From assembly GCA_030653365.1 (NCBI GenBank), contig JAURZL010000010.1, forward strand, positions 269,773-333,772: 64,000 bases of DNA, given 5' to 3'. Numbering within the stretch: position 1 is the first letter of the stretch; the number at the start of each line of letters is the position of its first letter. Positions 53,634-61,713 of the stretch are shown here, piece by piece. Under the pieces are notes generated by a model. The model saw nothing but the letters and a program-made list of their open reading frames with translations. It was not told the origin of the DNA and made no database searches. Both the position numbers and the translations under genes were made by a program. The stretch is from Anaerolineaceae bacterium (lineage in GTDB: Bacteria > Chloroflexota > Anaerolineae > Anaerolineales > Anaerolineaceae).

Positions 53634-55601
53634 ATAACCGACCCCGTTGCCATCTTCCTTACCATTATGGCGGTTCTGGTCATTACACCGCTGATCTCCG
53701 AATCAATTCGCCTGCCTGGAATTGTTGGTCTGATTATTGGGGGAATTCTGGTCGGTCCGCACGGACTTGGCTGGTTGAAAAACGATATCCAGATTGAGCT
53801 GCTTTCAACCATCGGTTTGTTATACCTGATGTTTAGTGCTGGTCTCGAAGTTGATATTCATCAATTCAAACGCGTGCGTACCCGTGCCCTCATTTTTGGT
53901 TTATTCACTTTTCTCATCCCCCAGATCATGGGTATAGCGTTTGGACGTTGGCTTGGTTTGAACTGGCTTGGTGCGATCCTGCTCGGATCGGCTTTTTCTT
54001 CTCATACCCTGATCGCTTTCCCCATCCTCACCCGTCTGGGTATTGTGAAAAATGAAGCCATCTCCGTGACGGTGGGGGCGACTGTTATTACCGACATTGC
54101 TGCTTTTGTCATCCTGGCGGTTGTACTCAGCCTTCAAGATGGTGCGCTTTCACCGGTATATTTCGTCGGTCTATTTGCCGGTCTGGGAGTATACGCCGCA
54201 TTGATACTATTGGGGTTGCCGCGCCTGGGAAAAATCTTCTTCCGCCGTTTCCATGGCCAAGCCATCGAATTCCAATTCGTGATTCTGATCCTATTCGTCT
54301 CAGCGTTACTGGCAGAATTAATCGGAGTGCACGCGGTTGTCGGAGCATTTTTGGCAGGTCTGGCAATCAACTCAACCCTTCCCCATCACTCGGCCATCAC
54401 CAGTCGCGTTCTTTTTGTAGGCGAAGCGCTTTTTATCCCAATTTTTCTCGTCCATAGTGGCATGATCACCGATCCTAGAGCCTTTTTCACCAATGGCAAG
54501 ACAATTCTGATCGGTTTAGGCGTGACCGTGATTGCGTATACATCCAAATTCATCGCTGCCTGGATTGTTGGTCGACTATTTAAGTACTCTAAAGCCGAAA
54601 CGATGACAGTTTGGGGACTCTCCCAAGCGCAGGCTGCGGTCACCATTCCTACCCTGGTCCTTGGTCTTGAGGTTGGACTGTTCGATGATAACCTGTTCAA
54701 CGCTGCCATTATGATGATTCTTATGACCTCAATCACCTCCCCGCTGATCGTCCAGCATTTTGGACGGGGTCTTAAGCCTGCTGAAAATGGAAAAGAGAGT
54801 AGTGGTCTTTTCGATCGCGTGCTGGTCTCAGTTGCTAACCCGGATACCCAGGAAAATCTGATTGCTCTTGCCAGTTTGCTTGCTCATAACAAAGAAGGTA
54901 CATTGTTGGCACTTAATGTAGCGCAGGAAGTTCGTGGTCAAGTGATCGGTCTAGATCACCAACGTCAACTGCTTGAACGGGTACCACAGTTGATCGCTAA
55001 CCCCGATGCACAGGTGGAACTCGTGCGTCGAGTCAATTCGTCCTTTGCCAGCGGAATTTTACGCGCTTCCATCGAAAAAGAAGCCACTTCAATCATTTTA
55101 GGGTGGCGTGGACAGCCGACCGTACGCCAAAGTATTTTCGGGACCGTACTCGACGAAGTCGTTTGGAAAGCTAAAGTGCCAGTTCTGGTTGGGCGTATCA
55201 CCACATCGATCAATGCGATAGAACAGGTCACCCTTGCAATTCCACAGGAAATTCTGTCATCCAACTTAACCACCCACACGCTCGAACTGGCGCTGGTCAT
55301 TGCGCAAGAGGTCAACGTTCCTTTGCTTGTTCTTGTGAGAAAGTCCAACGTAAACACCATAACGAAAGCTTTGAAACAGCGTAACCTTGACCTGCCTTTC
55401 AGAGTGGAGCAACTTGAAGGTGAAACAGTGCGTGCCATCAGCAGTCACGTAACTTCGCAATCTCTACTCATTGTCACCGAAATGGGAACACCGAAACGCT
55501 ACCTGCGTAGCCTGGGTTCAATCCCCGAACGCCTTACCCAGATTGCACATGTATCGCTTTTGTTCGTACATTACCCCACCATCCGCCATCGTTATCACTA
55601 A
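53634..55601 (+). CDS. CPA2 cation:proton antiporter with UspA-like C-terminal domain
   Basis: About 12 membrane helices in residues 1-385, including IVGLIIGGILVGPHGLGWL, MFSAGLEVD, LGSAFSSHTLIAFPIL and AVVGAFLAGLAINSTLP, all typical of KefB/NapA-like CPA2 antiporters. From about residue 390 the protein has a universal-stress-like region (FDRVLVSVANPDTQENL, then VPVLVGRI). The first ATG of the open frame is at 53667, but it sits inside the expected first helix and has no ribosome-binding site. In-frame sequence upstream encodes DPVAIFLTI, as in homologues, and AAGGA at 53621-53625 lies 8 nt before an ATA codon at 53634; I take that as the likely but unusual start. Otherwise the CDS is 53667-55601 (644 residues). 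Confidence 0.78.
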   Translation: MTDPVAIFLTIMAVLVITPLISESIRLPGIVGLIIGGILVGPHGLGWLKNDIQIELLSTIGLLYLMFSAGLEVDIHQFKRVRTRALIFGLFTFLIPQIMGIAFGRWLGLNWLGAILLGSAFSSHTLIAFPILTRLGIVKNEAISVTVGATVITDIAAFVILAVVLSLQDGALSPVYFVGLFAGLGVYAALILLGLPRLGKIFFRRFHGQAIEFQFVILILFVSALLAELIGVHAVVGAFLAGLAINSTLPHHSAITSRVLFVGEALFIPIFLVHSGMITDPRAFFTNGKTILIGLGVTVIAYTSKFIAAWIVGRLFKYSKAETMTVWGLSQAQAAVTIPTLVLGLEVGLFDDNLFNAAIMMILMTSITSPLIVQHFGRGLKPAENGKESSGLFDRVLVSVANPDTQENLIALASLLAHNKEGTLLALNVAQEVRGQVIGLDHQRQLLERVPQLIANPDAQVELVRRVNSSFASGILRASIEKEATSIILGWRGQPTVRQSIFGTVLDEVVWKAKVPVLVGRITTSINAIEQVTLAIPQEILSSNLTTHTLELALVIAQEVNVPLLVLVRKSNVNTITKALKQRNLDLPFRVEQLEGETVRAISSHVTSQSLLIVTEMGTPKRYLRSLGSIPERLTQIAHVSLLFVHYPTIRHRYH

Positions 55602-55675
55602 CCCAAACATAGTCTCCACTAGAACGACCAAATTATCTTTCGTCTGCACGAAAATTCCGACGCTCGATCTAAAAA

Positions 55676-55717
55676 AGGTGCATCTCTGACCCCCGCTTCC
55701 GAAGGCTGGCGCACCCT
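55676..55717. repeat. weak GGTGC-type inverted repeat
   Basis: AGGTGC (55676-55681) faces GCACCCT (55711-55717), giving a 5-6 bp stem with a 29-nt interior. It may be a decayed copy of the GGTGCGT family at 43530 and 49309. Confidence 0.3.
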
Positions 55718-55726
55718 ACTCGATTG

Positions 55727-55770
55727 GAGATAAAAAAAATTCGGATGGAAATCCGAATTTTTTTTATCTC
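55727..55770. terminator. bidirectional terminator with 20-bp stem
   Basis: GAGATAAAAAAAATTCGGAT (55727-55746) is the exact reverse complement of 55751-55770, with loop GGAA. It gives U-tracts in both directions and lies between the convergent antiporter and leuS genes. Confidence 0.92.
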
Positions 55771-55772
55771 TT

Positions 55773-58133
55773 TTATCTCACCACAAAATTAATCGTCTTC
55801 GCGGGGATAAAGATCACCTTGCGGATCTCACCCTCACTCAAATACTTCGCCACACTCTCAATCTCTCTTGACTCAGCTTCCACAGTTGCCTGATCAGCAT
55901 CACGCGCAACCGTCACGGTGCCGCGCAGCTTGCCGTTCACCTGCACGGGGATTTCGACGGTGTCTTCCTTAATAAGGGCCAGATCCACCGTTGGCCAGTC
56001 GCTGGCGTGCACGCTGCCTTTACCGCCCAGTTTGGTCCAGGCTTCTTCAGCAAAGAAAGGTGCCAGTGGGGCAATCGCCTGCACCAGCATGCGCAAATCA
56101 CGTGGATTCACCGCACCACCATGCTCATAGATGCCGTTCAGGGTTTCCATCAGCTTGGCGACCGCGGTATTAAATTTAAAATTTGTAAAGTCGTGCTGGC
56201 ATTTGTCCACCGCTTTGTGGATCAGGGCTTTGATCTCGTGCGGGGTCTCGGCTTTGGTGTTGGCCTGCAATTCCACCAGCCGTTCAAAGCGATCCAGGAA
56301 GCGTTTCGTGCCCAGCAAGGCGCGCTCGTTCCAGGCCATGGTTGCATCGAATGGACCTATGAACATCATATAGCATCGAGCAGCATCCACGCTGTACTGG
56401 TTGATAATATCTTCCGGGACGATCACATTGCCGCGGCTCTTGCTCATGCGCTGGTTATCCGGTCCCAAAATGACACCGTGCGACATACGCCGGTAGTAGG
56501 GCTCAGGTATCTCCGCCGGTACAGCACCAATATCGTGCAGGAACTGGTAGATGAAGCGTGAGTACAACAGATGCAGGGTGTTATGCTCGTCGCCACCGAT
56601 ATAGAGATCGACCGGCATCCAGTAGCGCAGTTTGTCCATGTCGGCCAGTGCCAGGTCGTTGTGCGGGTCAACAAAGCGCAGGAAGTACCAGTCCGAGCCA
56701 GCCCAGTTGGGCATGGTATCGGTCTCGCGTTTGGCGGGTTCGTTACATTGCGGGCAGGTGGTTTGCACCCATTCACTAATATTTGCCAGCGGGGATTCAC
56801 CGGTATCGGTTGGTTCGTATTTCTCCACATCCGGCAACATCACTGGCAGCTCTTCAAATTTGACTGGCACCCATCCGCAATGTTCACATTTCACCATCGG
56901 GATTGGTTCTCCCCAGTAATGCTGGCGGCTAAAGATCCAATCACGCAAGTGGTAGGAGACGGTCGCTTCACCAAGGTTACGTTCTTTCAACCACTGCAAG
57001 GCAGCCGGGATGGCTTCGGCTACGGTTAACCCATTGATCGGGCCAGAGTTGATCATGACCGCATCTTTATCGGGGTAAGCTCCCTGAGTGAAATCCCAAC
57101 CGTCGGTAGGCTGCACGATCGGCAGAATCTCAATCCCAAATTTGGTGGCAAAATCCCAGTCGCGCTGGTCACCAGAAGGCACCGACATAATCGCCCCGGT
57201 ACCATAGCTCAGCAACACAAAGTCGGAGATCCAGACCGGTACCTTTTTTCCATTGGCGGGATTGATAGCGATCAGTCCGCTGAACACGCCGGTCTTGTCA
57301 CGGGTGACTTCCTGACGTTCCAGGTCGGATTTTCCACGGCTGGTTTCCACATATTCTTTGACACTTGGTTGGTCCAGGCAATATTTTTCCACAAAGGGGT
57401 GTTCCGGTGCCAGCACCATGAAGGTACAACCCCACAGCGTATCCGGACGGGTGGTGAAGACTTCCAGTTGCTCTTCTACTCCCACCAGCTGGAATTGCAC
57501 ACGTGCACCCTCGCTACGTCCAATCCAGTTGATCTGGGCAGCCTTGACCTTCTCAATGAAGTTGGTCTGCGCGAGACCATCGATCAGGCGGTCAGCATAG
57601 TCGGTGATCTTGACCACCCATTGACTGATGCGCCGGCGTGTGGTCGGTGATCCACAGCGTTCACAGTTGCCGTTTACCACTTCTTCATTAGCCAGGCCAA
57701 CCTTACAGCTCGGGCACCAGTTGATCGGCATCTCCTGTTTTTCGGCAAGACCCTTTTCGAAGAGTTTGATGAAAATCCACTGAGTCCATTTATAGTAGGT
57801 AGGGTCAGTGGTATCCACCACGCGCTCATAATCGAAGGACAATCCTAATTGTTCCATCTGGCTGCGAAAGGTGGCGGTGTTCTCGGCGGTCACGTCCTGC
57901 GGTTTGCGACCGGTCTTGATAGCGTAATTCTCGGTCGGAAGTCCAAAAGCATCCCAGCCAATCGGAAAAAGCACGTTTTTACCCTGCATCCGTTCGAAGC
58001 GGGCGAATACATCCGCCCCGGTAAATGTGAAGGCATGGCCAATATGCAGTCCCGACCCGGATGGATAGGGAAACTCGACCAGTACATATTTTTTTTCACG
58101 GTTGTCAAAGTCAATAGCGTGCCTGTGTGTCAT
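55773..58133 (-). CDS. leuS: leucyl-tRNA synthetase
   Basis: 786 residues, ATG after AGAGGAG (7 nt). Class I signatures: HIGH as GLHIGHA at 29-34 and the KMSKS loop as RMSKSRGN at 562-569. The CP1 editing domain is present (FTTRPDTLWGCTF near 229, GTGAIMSVPSGDQRDWDFA near 320-338), and a zinc-like Cys cluster CPSC...CERCG near 150-170. The C-terminal anticodon region ends NGKLRGTVTV and FVVR. The N-terminus before FPYPSGSGLH is only about 20 residues, where most bacterial LeuRS have 35-45. The strong ribosome-binding site supports this start. Charges tRNA-Leu with leucine. Confidence 0.95.
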   Translation of the reverse strand: MTHRHAIDFDNREKKYVLVEFPYPSGSGLHIGHAFTFTGADVFARFERMQGKNVLFPIGWDAFGLPTENYAIKTGRKPQDVTAENTATFRSQMEQLGLSFDYERVVDTTDPTYYKWTQWIFIKLFEKGLAEKQEMPINWCPSCKVGLANEEVVNGNCERCGSPTTRRRISQWVVKITDYADRLIDGLAQTNFIEKVKAAQINWIGRSEGARVQFQLVGVEEQLEVFTTRPDTLWGCTFMVLAPEHPFVEKYCLDQPSVKEYVETSRGKSDLERQEVTRDKTGVFSGLIAINPANGKKVPVWISDFVLLSYGTGAIMSVPSGDQRDWDFATKFGIEILPIVQPTDGWDFTQGAYPDKDAVMINSGPINGLTVAEAIPAALQWLKERNLGEATVSYHLRDWIFSRQHYWGEPIPMVKCEHCGWVPVKFEELPVMLPDVEKYEPTDTGESPLANISEWVQTTCPQCNEPAKRETDTMPNWAGSDWYFLRFVDPHNDLALADMDKLRYWMPVDLYIGGDEHNTLHLLYSRFIYQFLHDIGAVPAEIPEPYYRRMSHGVILGPDNQRMSKSRGNVIVPEDIINQYSVDAARCYMMFIGPFDATMAWNERALLGTKRFLDRFERLVELQANTKAETPHEIKALIHKAVDKCQHDFTNFKFNTAVAKLMETLNGIYEHGGAVNPRDLRMLVQAIAPLAPFFAEEAWTKLGGKGSVHASDWPTVDLALIKEDTVEIPVQVNGKLRGTVTVARDADQATVEAESREIESVAKYLSEGEIRKVIFIPAKTINFVVR

Positions 58134-58274
58134 TGCAAACTCCTCTTGCTGGATATCCTACCAATTTTACTATCAAAGCGTAAAGTCTGTGAGGTTGAGA
58201 ACATGTGCTAACAGTTATTCATGGCATGATAACAGCCCTCCTGACGGTCAACAGAACAATGGGAGTGCCACAAG

Positions 58275-58293
58275 CAGTCAGCCTAACTGACTG
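58275..58293. repeat. small inverted repeat upstream of leuS
   Basis: CAGTCAG (58275-58281) and CTGACTG (58287-58293) form a 7-bp hairpin with a 5-nt loop, 142 bp upstream of leuS. No T-box consensus follows. Confidence 0.35.
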
Positions 58294-58351
58294 GGAATCA
58301 GATCTGCTTAGGAAGTGTGTATTTAGCTGTCACCAGGTATTTGGTAAAAGA

Positions 58352-58792
58352 TCAACTTAAATAAGGAAAAAGCATAATACCTGCCAACACCAGAGAGATC
58401 ACACCCACCACAATATCCAAATAATTTGCCTTTTCGTATTCCGAGATGTGTTCCTTTGGCTGGTTGGGGTTGTAATGCACTTCGATGGTAGTTCCCAAAT
58501 TGTTAATGATTTCTTCAGCTTTTTGGAGCGTGTAATTTTTAGGTAAGCGGATTTTCTTCTCAAAACTTTGTCCCATCACAGTGTAACGATACTCAATCTC
58601 AGGATAATATGAAATACCGGATTTCGTTGAGATCTTCCTTGCCACTGTTTTAGAAAATACTTCAGCGGTAGTCTTCTGCCAGGTTTGGCTGTTGGATTTT
58701 TTGAGAGACTTTTGAATGAATGTCCAGATTTTATACAAAGCAAACAAGATCAAAATAAGAGAAACCAGAAGCACAACAATAGGAATTTCCAT
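58352..58792 (-). CDS. DUF3592 membrane protein
   Basis: 146 residues with helices at 4-24 and 122-143 flanking a soluble beta-rich region: TWQKTTAEVFSKTV near 37-50, SYYPEIEYRYTVMGQSFEKK near 61-80, and TIEVHYNPNQPKEH near 101-114. This matches the DUF3592 family of two-helix membrane proteins. Function unknown. Single gene. Confidence 0.82.
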   Translation of the reverse strand: MEIPIVVLLVSLILILFALYKIWTFIQKSLKKSNSQTWQKTTAEVFSKTVARKISTKSGISYYPEIEYRYTVMGQSFEKKIRLPKNYTLQKAEEIINNLGTTIEVHYNPNQPKEHISEYEKANYLDIVVGVISLVLAGIMLFPYLS

Positions 58793-58940
58793 ATTTCCTC
58801 CAAAAAGGCCTTTGAAATTTTTAGATAAAGGGGATGAATAGTTTTATTATAGCTCTTTATGTATAACCTTATTTGTTTTTATCGGCTTTCAGCAAATGAT
58901 TTGTTATATAATTTGTAAATTATTTATGAGGATATTTGTT

Positions 58941-60110
58941 ATGAATTATGTATACCTGTCACCCCATTTTCCCACCAATTATTACCCTTTCGTGATCAAG
59001 CTGCGTGAAGCCGGCGTGAATGTGCTCGGGATCGGTGATGCTCATTACGAACACCTCTCAGAGCCACTCAAACGCTATCTGACAGAATATTTCCGCGTCT
59101 CGGATATGCACAATTACGACGAACTCCTGCGGGCGATGGGATATTTCACCCACCGCTATGGCAAGATCGATCGTTTCGAATCGCACAATGAATACTGGCT
59201 GGAAACCGAAGCACGCATCCGTACGGATTTCAACATCCCAGGACCCAGGGTGGAAAACATCAGCTGGATCAAACAGAAGTCACTGATGAAAGAGCTTTAC
59301 CAGCAAGCTGGTATACCAGTCGCACGGGGAAAGGTGCTTCGCGATGAGGAGCAAGCTCGCCAATTCCTGAAGGAGGTCGGCACTCCGGTGGTTGCCAAAC
59401 CGGATAAAGGGGTGGGTGCCATGGCGACCTATAAGATTTATTGCGCAGCGGATCTGAAGAATTTCTTTGACACCAAACCCGCCGTCGATTATATTTTCGA
59501 GGAATTTATTCAGGGTCAGATTATTTCCTTTGATGGGCTGACAGATCAGGATGGTGAGATCGTATTCTACACCTCGCATGCTTACAGTCAGGGGGTGATG
59601 GAAACCGTCAACGAAGATTTGCATATTTTCTACCATTCTCTGCAGGAAGTTCCCGAGGATCTGCGCGAAATCGGCTTCCGCACCGTACAGACATTCGATG
59701 TGCGCGCACGCTTCTTCCACCTGGAATACTTCCGCACACCCGATGGACGCATTGTCGCCCTGGAAGTCAACATGCGCCCGCCCGGCGGACTGACCACCGA
59801 TATGTACAACTACGCCAACGATATTGATATCTATGCTGAATATGCCAACATGATTGCCTACAATCGTTTCGAAGCTGAGGTAACCCGCAGCTATTTCTGT
59901 GGCTATATTGGGCGAAAAAATCACATCCGTTATGCCCTGGCCCACCAGGACATTCTCTACCACTTTGGCGATATCCTGGTTCATCACGAACCAATGACCA
60001 CCATCATGCGTGGCGCATTGGGAGATTATGCCTACATTATGCGTTCACCCGATCTGGATCACATTGTGGCTGCTGCGCATGCCATCCATGAAACGCTTCC
60101 GGTAGCCTAA
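58941..60110 (+). CDS. ATP-grasp ligase family protein
   Basis: The start is placed at the ATG at 58941, because GAGGAT lies 7-8 nt upstream and the protein core begins MNYVYLSPHFPTNYYPFVIK (389 residues). ATP-grasp features: GTPVVAKPDKGVGAMATYKI near 155-174 (ATP-binding Lys and Gly loop), YIFEEFIQGQIISFDGL near 196-212, and EVNMRPPGGLTTDMYNYAND near 275-294, which carries the Mg-binding Glu/Asn. Similar to carboxylate-amine ligase/biotin-carboxylase-like proteins. Probably joins a carboxylate to an amine with ATP; substrates unknown. The next gene starts 2 bp after its stop. Confidence 0.88.
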   Translation: MNYVYLSPHFPTNYYPFVIKLREAGVNVLGIGDAHYEHLSEPLKRYLTEYFRVSDMHNYDELLRAMGYFTHRYGKIDRFESHNEYWLETEARIRTDFNIPGPRVENISWIKQKSLMKELYQQAGIPVARGKVLRDEEQARQFLKEVGTPVVAKPDKGVGAMATYKIYCAADLKNFFDTKPAVDYIFEEFIQGQIISFDGLTDQDGEIVFYTSHAYSQGVMETVNEDLHIFYHSLQEVPEDLREIGFRTVQTFDVRARFFHLEYFRTPDGRIVALEVNMRPPGGLTTDMYNYANDIDIYAEYANMIAYNRFEAEVTRSYFCGYIGRKNHIRYALAHQDILYHFGDILVHHEPMTTIMRGALGDYAYIMRSPDLDHIVAAAHAIHETLPVA

Positions 60111-60112
60111 GC

Positions 60113-60859
60113 ATGCAAATCCAATATCATCAATGGTGGAGTCCCAACCTCAACCAGAACATGGAACTGAAGGTCTATGGACATCATGGGGTACCACTGC
60201 TGGTTTTCCCCGCCCAGAGCGGCTGCTTCTTCGACTTCGAGAATTTTGGTATGATCCACACCATTCACCACTTCATCGAGGATGGACGCATTAAAGTTTT
60301 CACCGTCGACTCGGTTGACAGCCAATCCTGGGCAAACTGGGATGCACACCCTGCCGATCGCGCCAACCGTCACGAATCATACGATCGCTACATCATCCAG
60401 GAGGTGGTGCCCTTCATCCACAGCCAAGGCGAAGGCAACGAGCAAAAAATCCTGACCACTGGTGCCAGCATGGGAGCCTATCATACCTGTAATTTCTTTT
60501 TCCGCCACCCGGACATATTTGAAGGCATGATTGCGTTGAGTGGTTTGTACCAATTGTCAATGTTCATCGGTGATTATATGGATCAAACAGTTTACTTCAA
60601 TACGCCGTTGTCTTACCTGCCAAATCTGTCCGATGGGTGGTATCTCGATCAATATCGCCAGAGTAAAATCATCGTCTCTGTTGGACAGGGTGCCTGGGAG
60701 GATGATATGCTGCGGGATACTCGTGCCCTCGAGCAAATCCTACTTGATAAAGGTATCCCCGCCTGGATCGATTACTGGGGGCAGGATGTCAACCACGACT
60801 GGCCCTGGTGGCAGAAGCAGCTGCCTTACTTTTTGGAACACATACTGCCTTGGAAATGA
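60113..60859 (+). CDS. esterase family alpha/beta hydrolase
   Basis: 248 residues. Nucleophile elbow TTGASMGAYH with Ser119, His228 in GQDVNHDWPWW near the C-terminus, and acid in the GAWEDD or DDMLRD region. The start ELKVYGHHGVPLLVFPAQSG is typical of esterase-D-like putative esterases. No signal peptide. The start is 2 bp after the ATP-grasp stop with no separate ribosome-binding site, so translation is coupled. The pair suggests synthesis and cleavage of the same ester or amide bond; this is inference. Confidence 0.85.
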   Translation: MQIQYHQWWSPNLNQNMELKVYGHHGVPLLVFPAQSGCFFDFENFGMIHTIHHFIEDGRIKVFTVDSVDSQSWANWDAHPADRANRHESYDRYIIQEVVPFIHSQGEGNEQKILTTGASMGAYHTCNFFFRHPDIFEGMIALSGLYQLSMFIGDYMDQTVYFNTPLSYLPNLSDGWYLDQYRQSKIIVSVGQGAWEDDMLRDTRALEQILLDKGIPAWIDYWGQDVNHDWPWWQKQLPYFLEHILPWK

Positions 60860-60873
60860 TGAAAGTCCCAAAA

Positions 60874-60904
60874 TAAAAAAATCAGAATCGGTTAAGATTC
60901 TGAT
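60874..60904 (-). terminator. terminator for HD-domain gene
   Basis: ATCAGAATC (60881-60889) and GATTCTGAT (60896-60904) form a 9-bp stem; read on the minus strand it is followed by TTTTTTTATTTT. It lies just after the HD gene stop. Confidence 0.8.
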
Positions 60905-60931
60905 CTGAAAATGCCAGAAAAAATTTGCAAA

Positions 60932-61576
60932 TTACACGCCAGCGATATCGCGACGCATCTGATTCAGGAAACACTCCTGTGCAGCAACACGTTGAGCGGC
61001 ACGTTTGCGTGAAGAAGGAAAATAAAAGAGTTCAACCAGTTCCTTGCGGCGTTCCAGTTCATCCTTCGCCATGCGTACAATCTCCCCATAACTCATCACG
61101 TGTTCCGGAAATGCAGGCATCACAGCCACCATATTGGTGTAGGAAAGTGGACCCAGTTTGGTGAGTTTGTCGGCATCCCATAAAACGCGAGCTTCGTGAT
61201 CCTCTTCCGGCAAGGACTGCGGTTCACTCGAATGCATCGCAACTGCATACGCTACCAGGTTGATTTTCTCTTGCGGAAAGCCAGTTTCCGCCAGGTTCTC
61301 GCGAATCCAGTTGGCAGCTAAGAGGGCATGCCGGTCAGGTTTATTGAGCTGTGGTTGAAAACGGTCATGCAGCCAGACAGATGCCAGAACAACATCCTCG
61401 TCGCCACCCACCTGCTGCAGGAGCCAGCGGGCATCGCGCTCTACCTGGCGCACATGCTCCAGGCGGTAGTTAAAATAAGGTTTGCCTTTAGGGGTCGGCC
61501 AGATTTCAGAAGCGACCTGACCGGTAATTTTTTCTAAATCCTTGCGAATACGAAACAACCATTCGGGGGTATCCAT
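60932..61576 (-). CDS. HD domain phosphohydrolase
   Basis: 214 residues, ATG after GGAGGATTGT. HD-fold metal ligands: His41 in RLEHVRQ, His70-Asp71 in VWLHDRF, His115 in AMHSSEP, and Asp134/Asp136 in VLWDADKLTKLG. Cytoplasmic metal-dependent phosphohydrolase of the YedJ/YfbR-like size; the substrate could be a nucleotide or signalling molecule. Convergent with the ATP-grasp/esterase pair. Confidence 0.88.
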   Translation of the reverse strand: MDTPEWLFRIRKDLEKITGQVASEIWPTPKGKPYFNYRLEHVRQVERDARWLLQQVGGDEDVVLASVWLHDRFQPQLNKPDRHALLAANWIRENLAETGFPQEKINLVAYAVAMHSSEPQSLPEEDHEARVLWDADKLTKLGPLSYTNMVAVMPAFPEHVMSYGEIVRMAKDELERRKELVELFYFPSSRKRAAQRVAAQECFLNQMRRDIAGV

Positions 61577-61713
61577 ACAATCCTCCTTGCCATGTTACAC
61601 CCAGTGGCTAATTGTACCAAGAATTAACACAATTGTGGCAAAGGATTAAATCTGGTTCGGGAGGAAACACCTCAAACCAGATTTGTCAGATAAATTTATT
61701 AATTATCACTCCA

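Noticed and set aside
55918..58211. Many plus-strand frames opposite leuS, up to 184 residues
   Set aside because: All are shadows of a high-identity LeuRS coding strand.
58134..58351. T-box leader for leuS
   Set aside because: A small hairpin is present, but no T-box sequence (AGGGUGGNACCGCG-like) or leucine specifier stem could be found on the minus strand.
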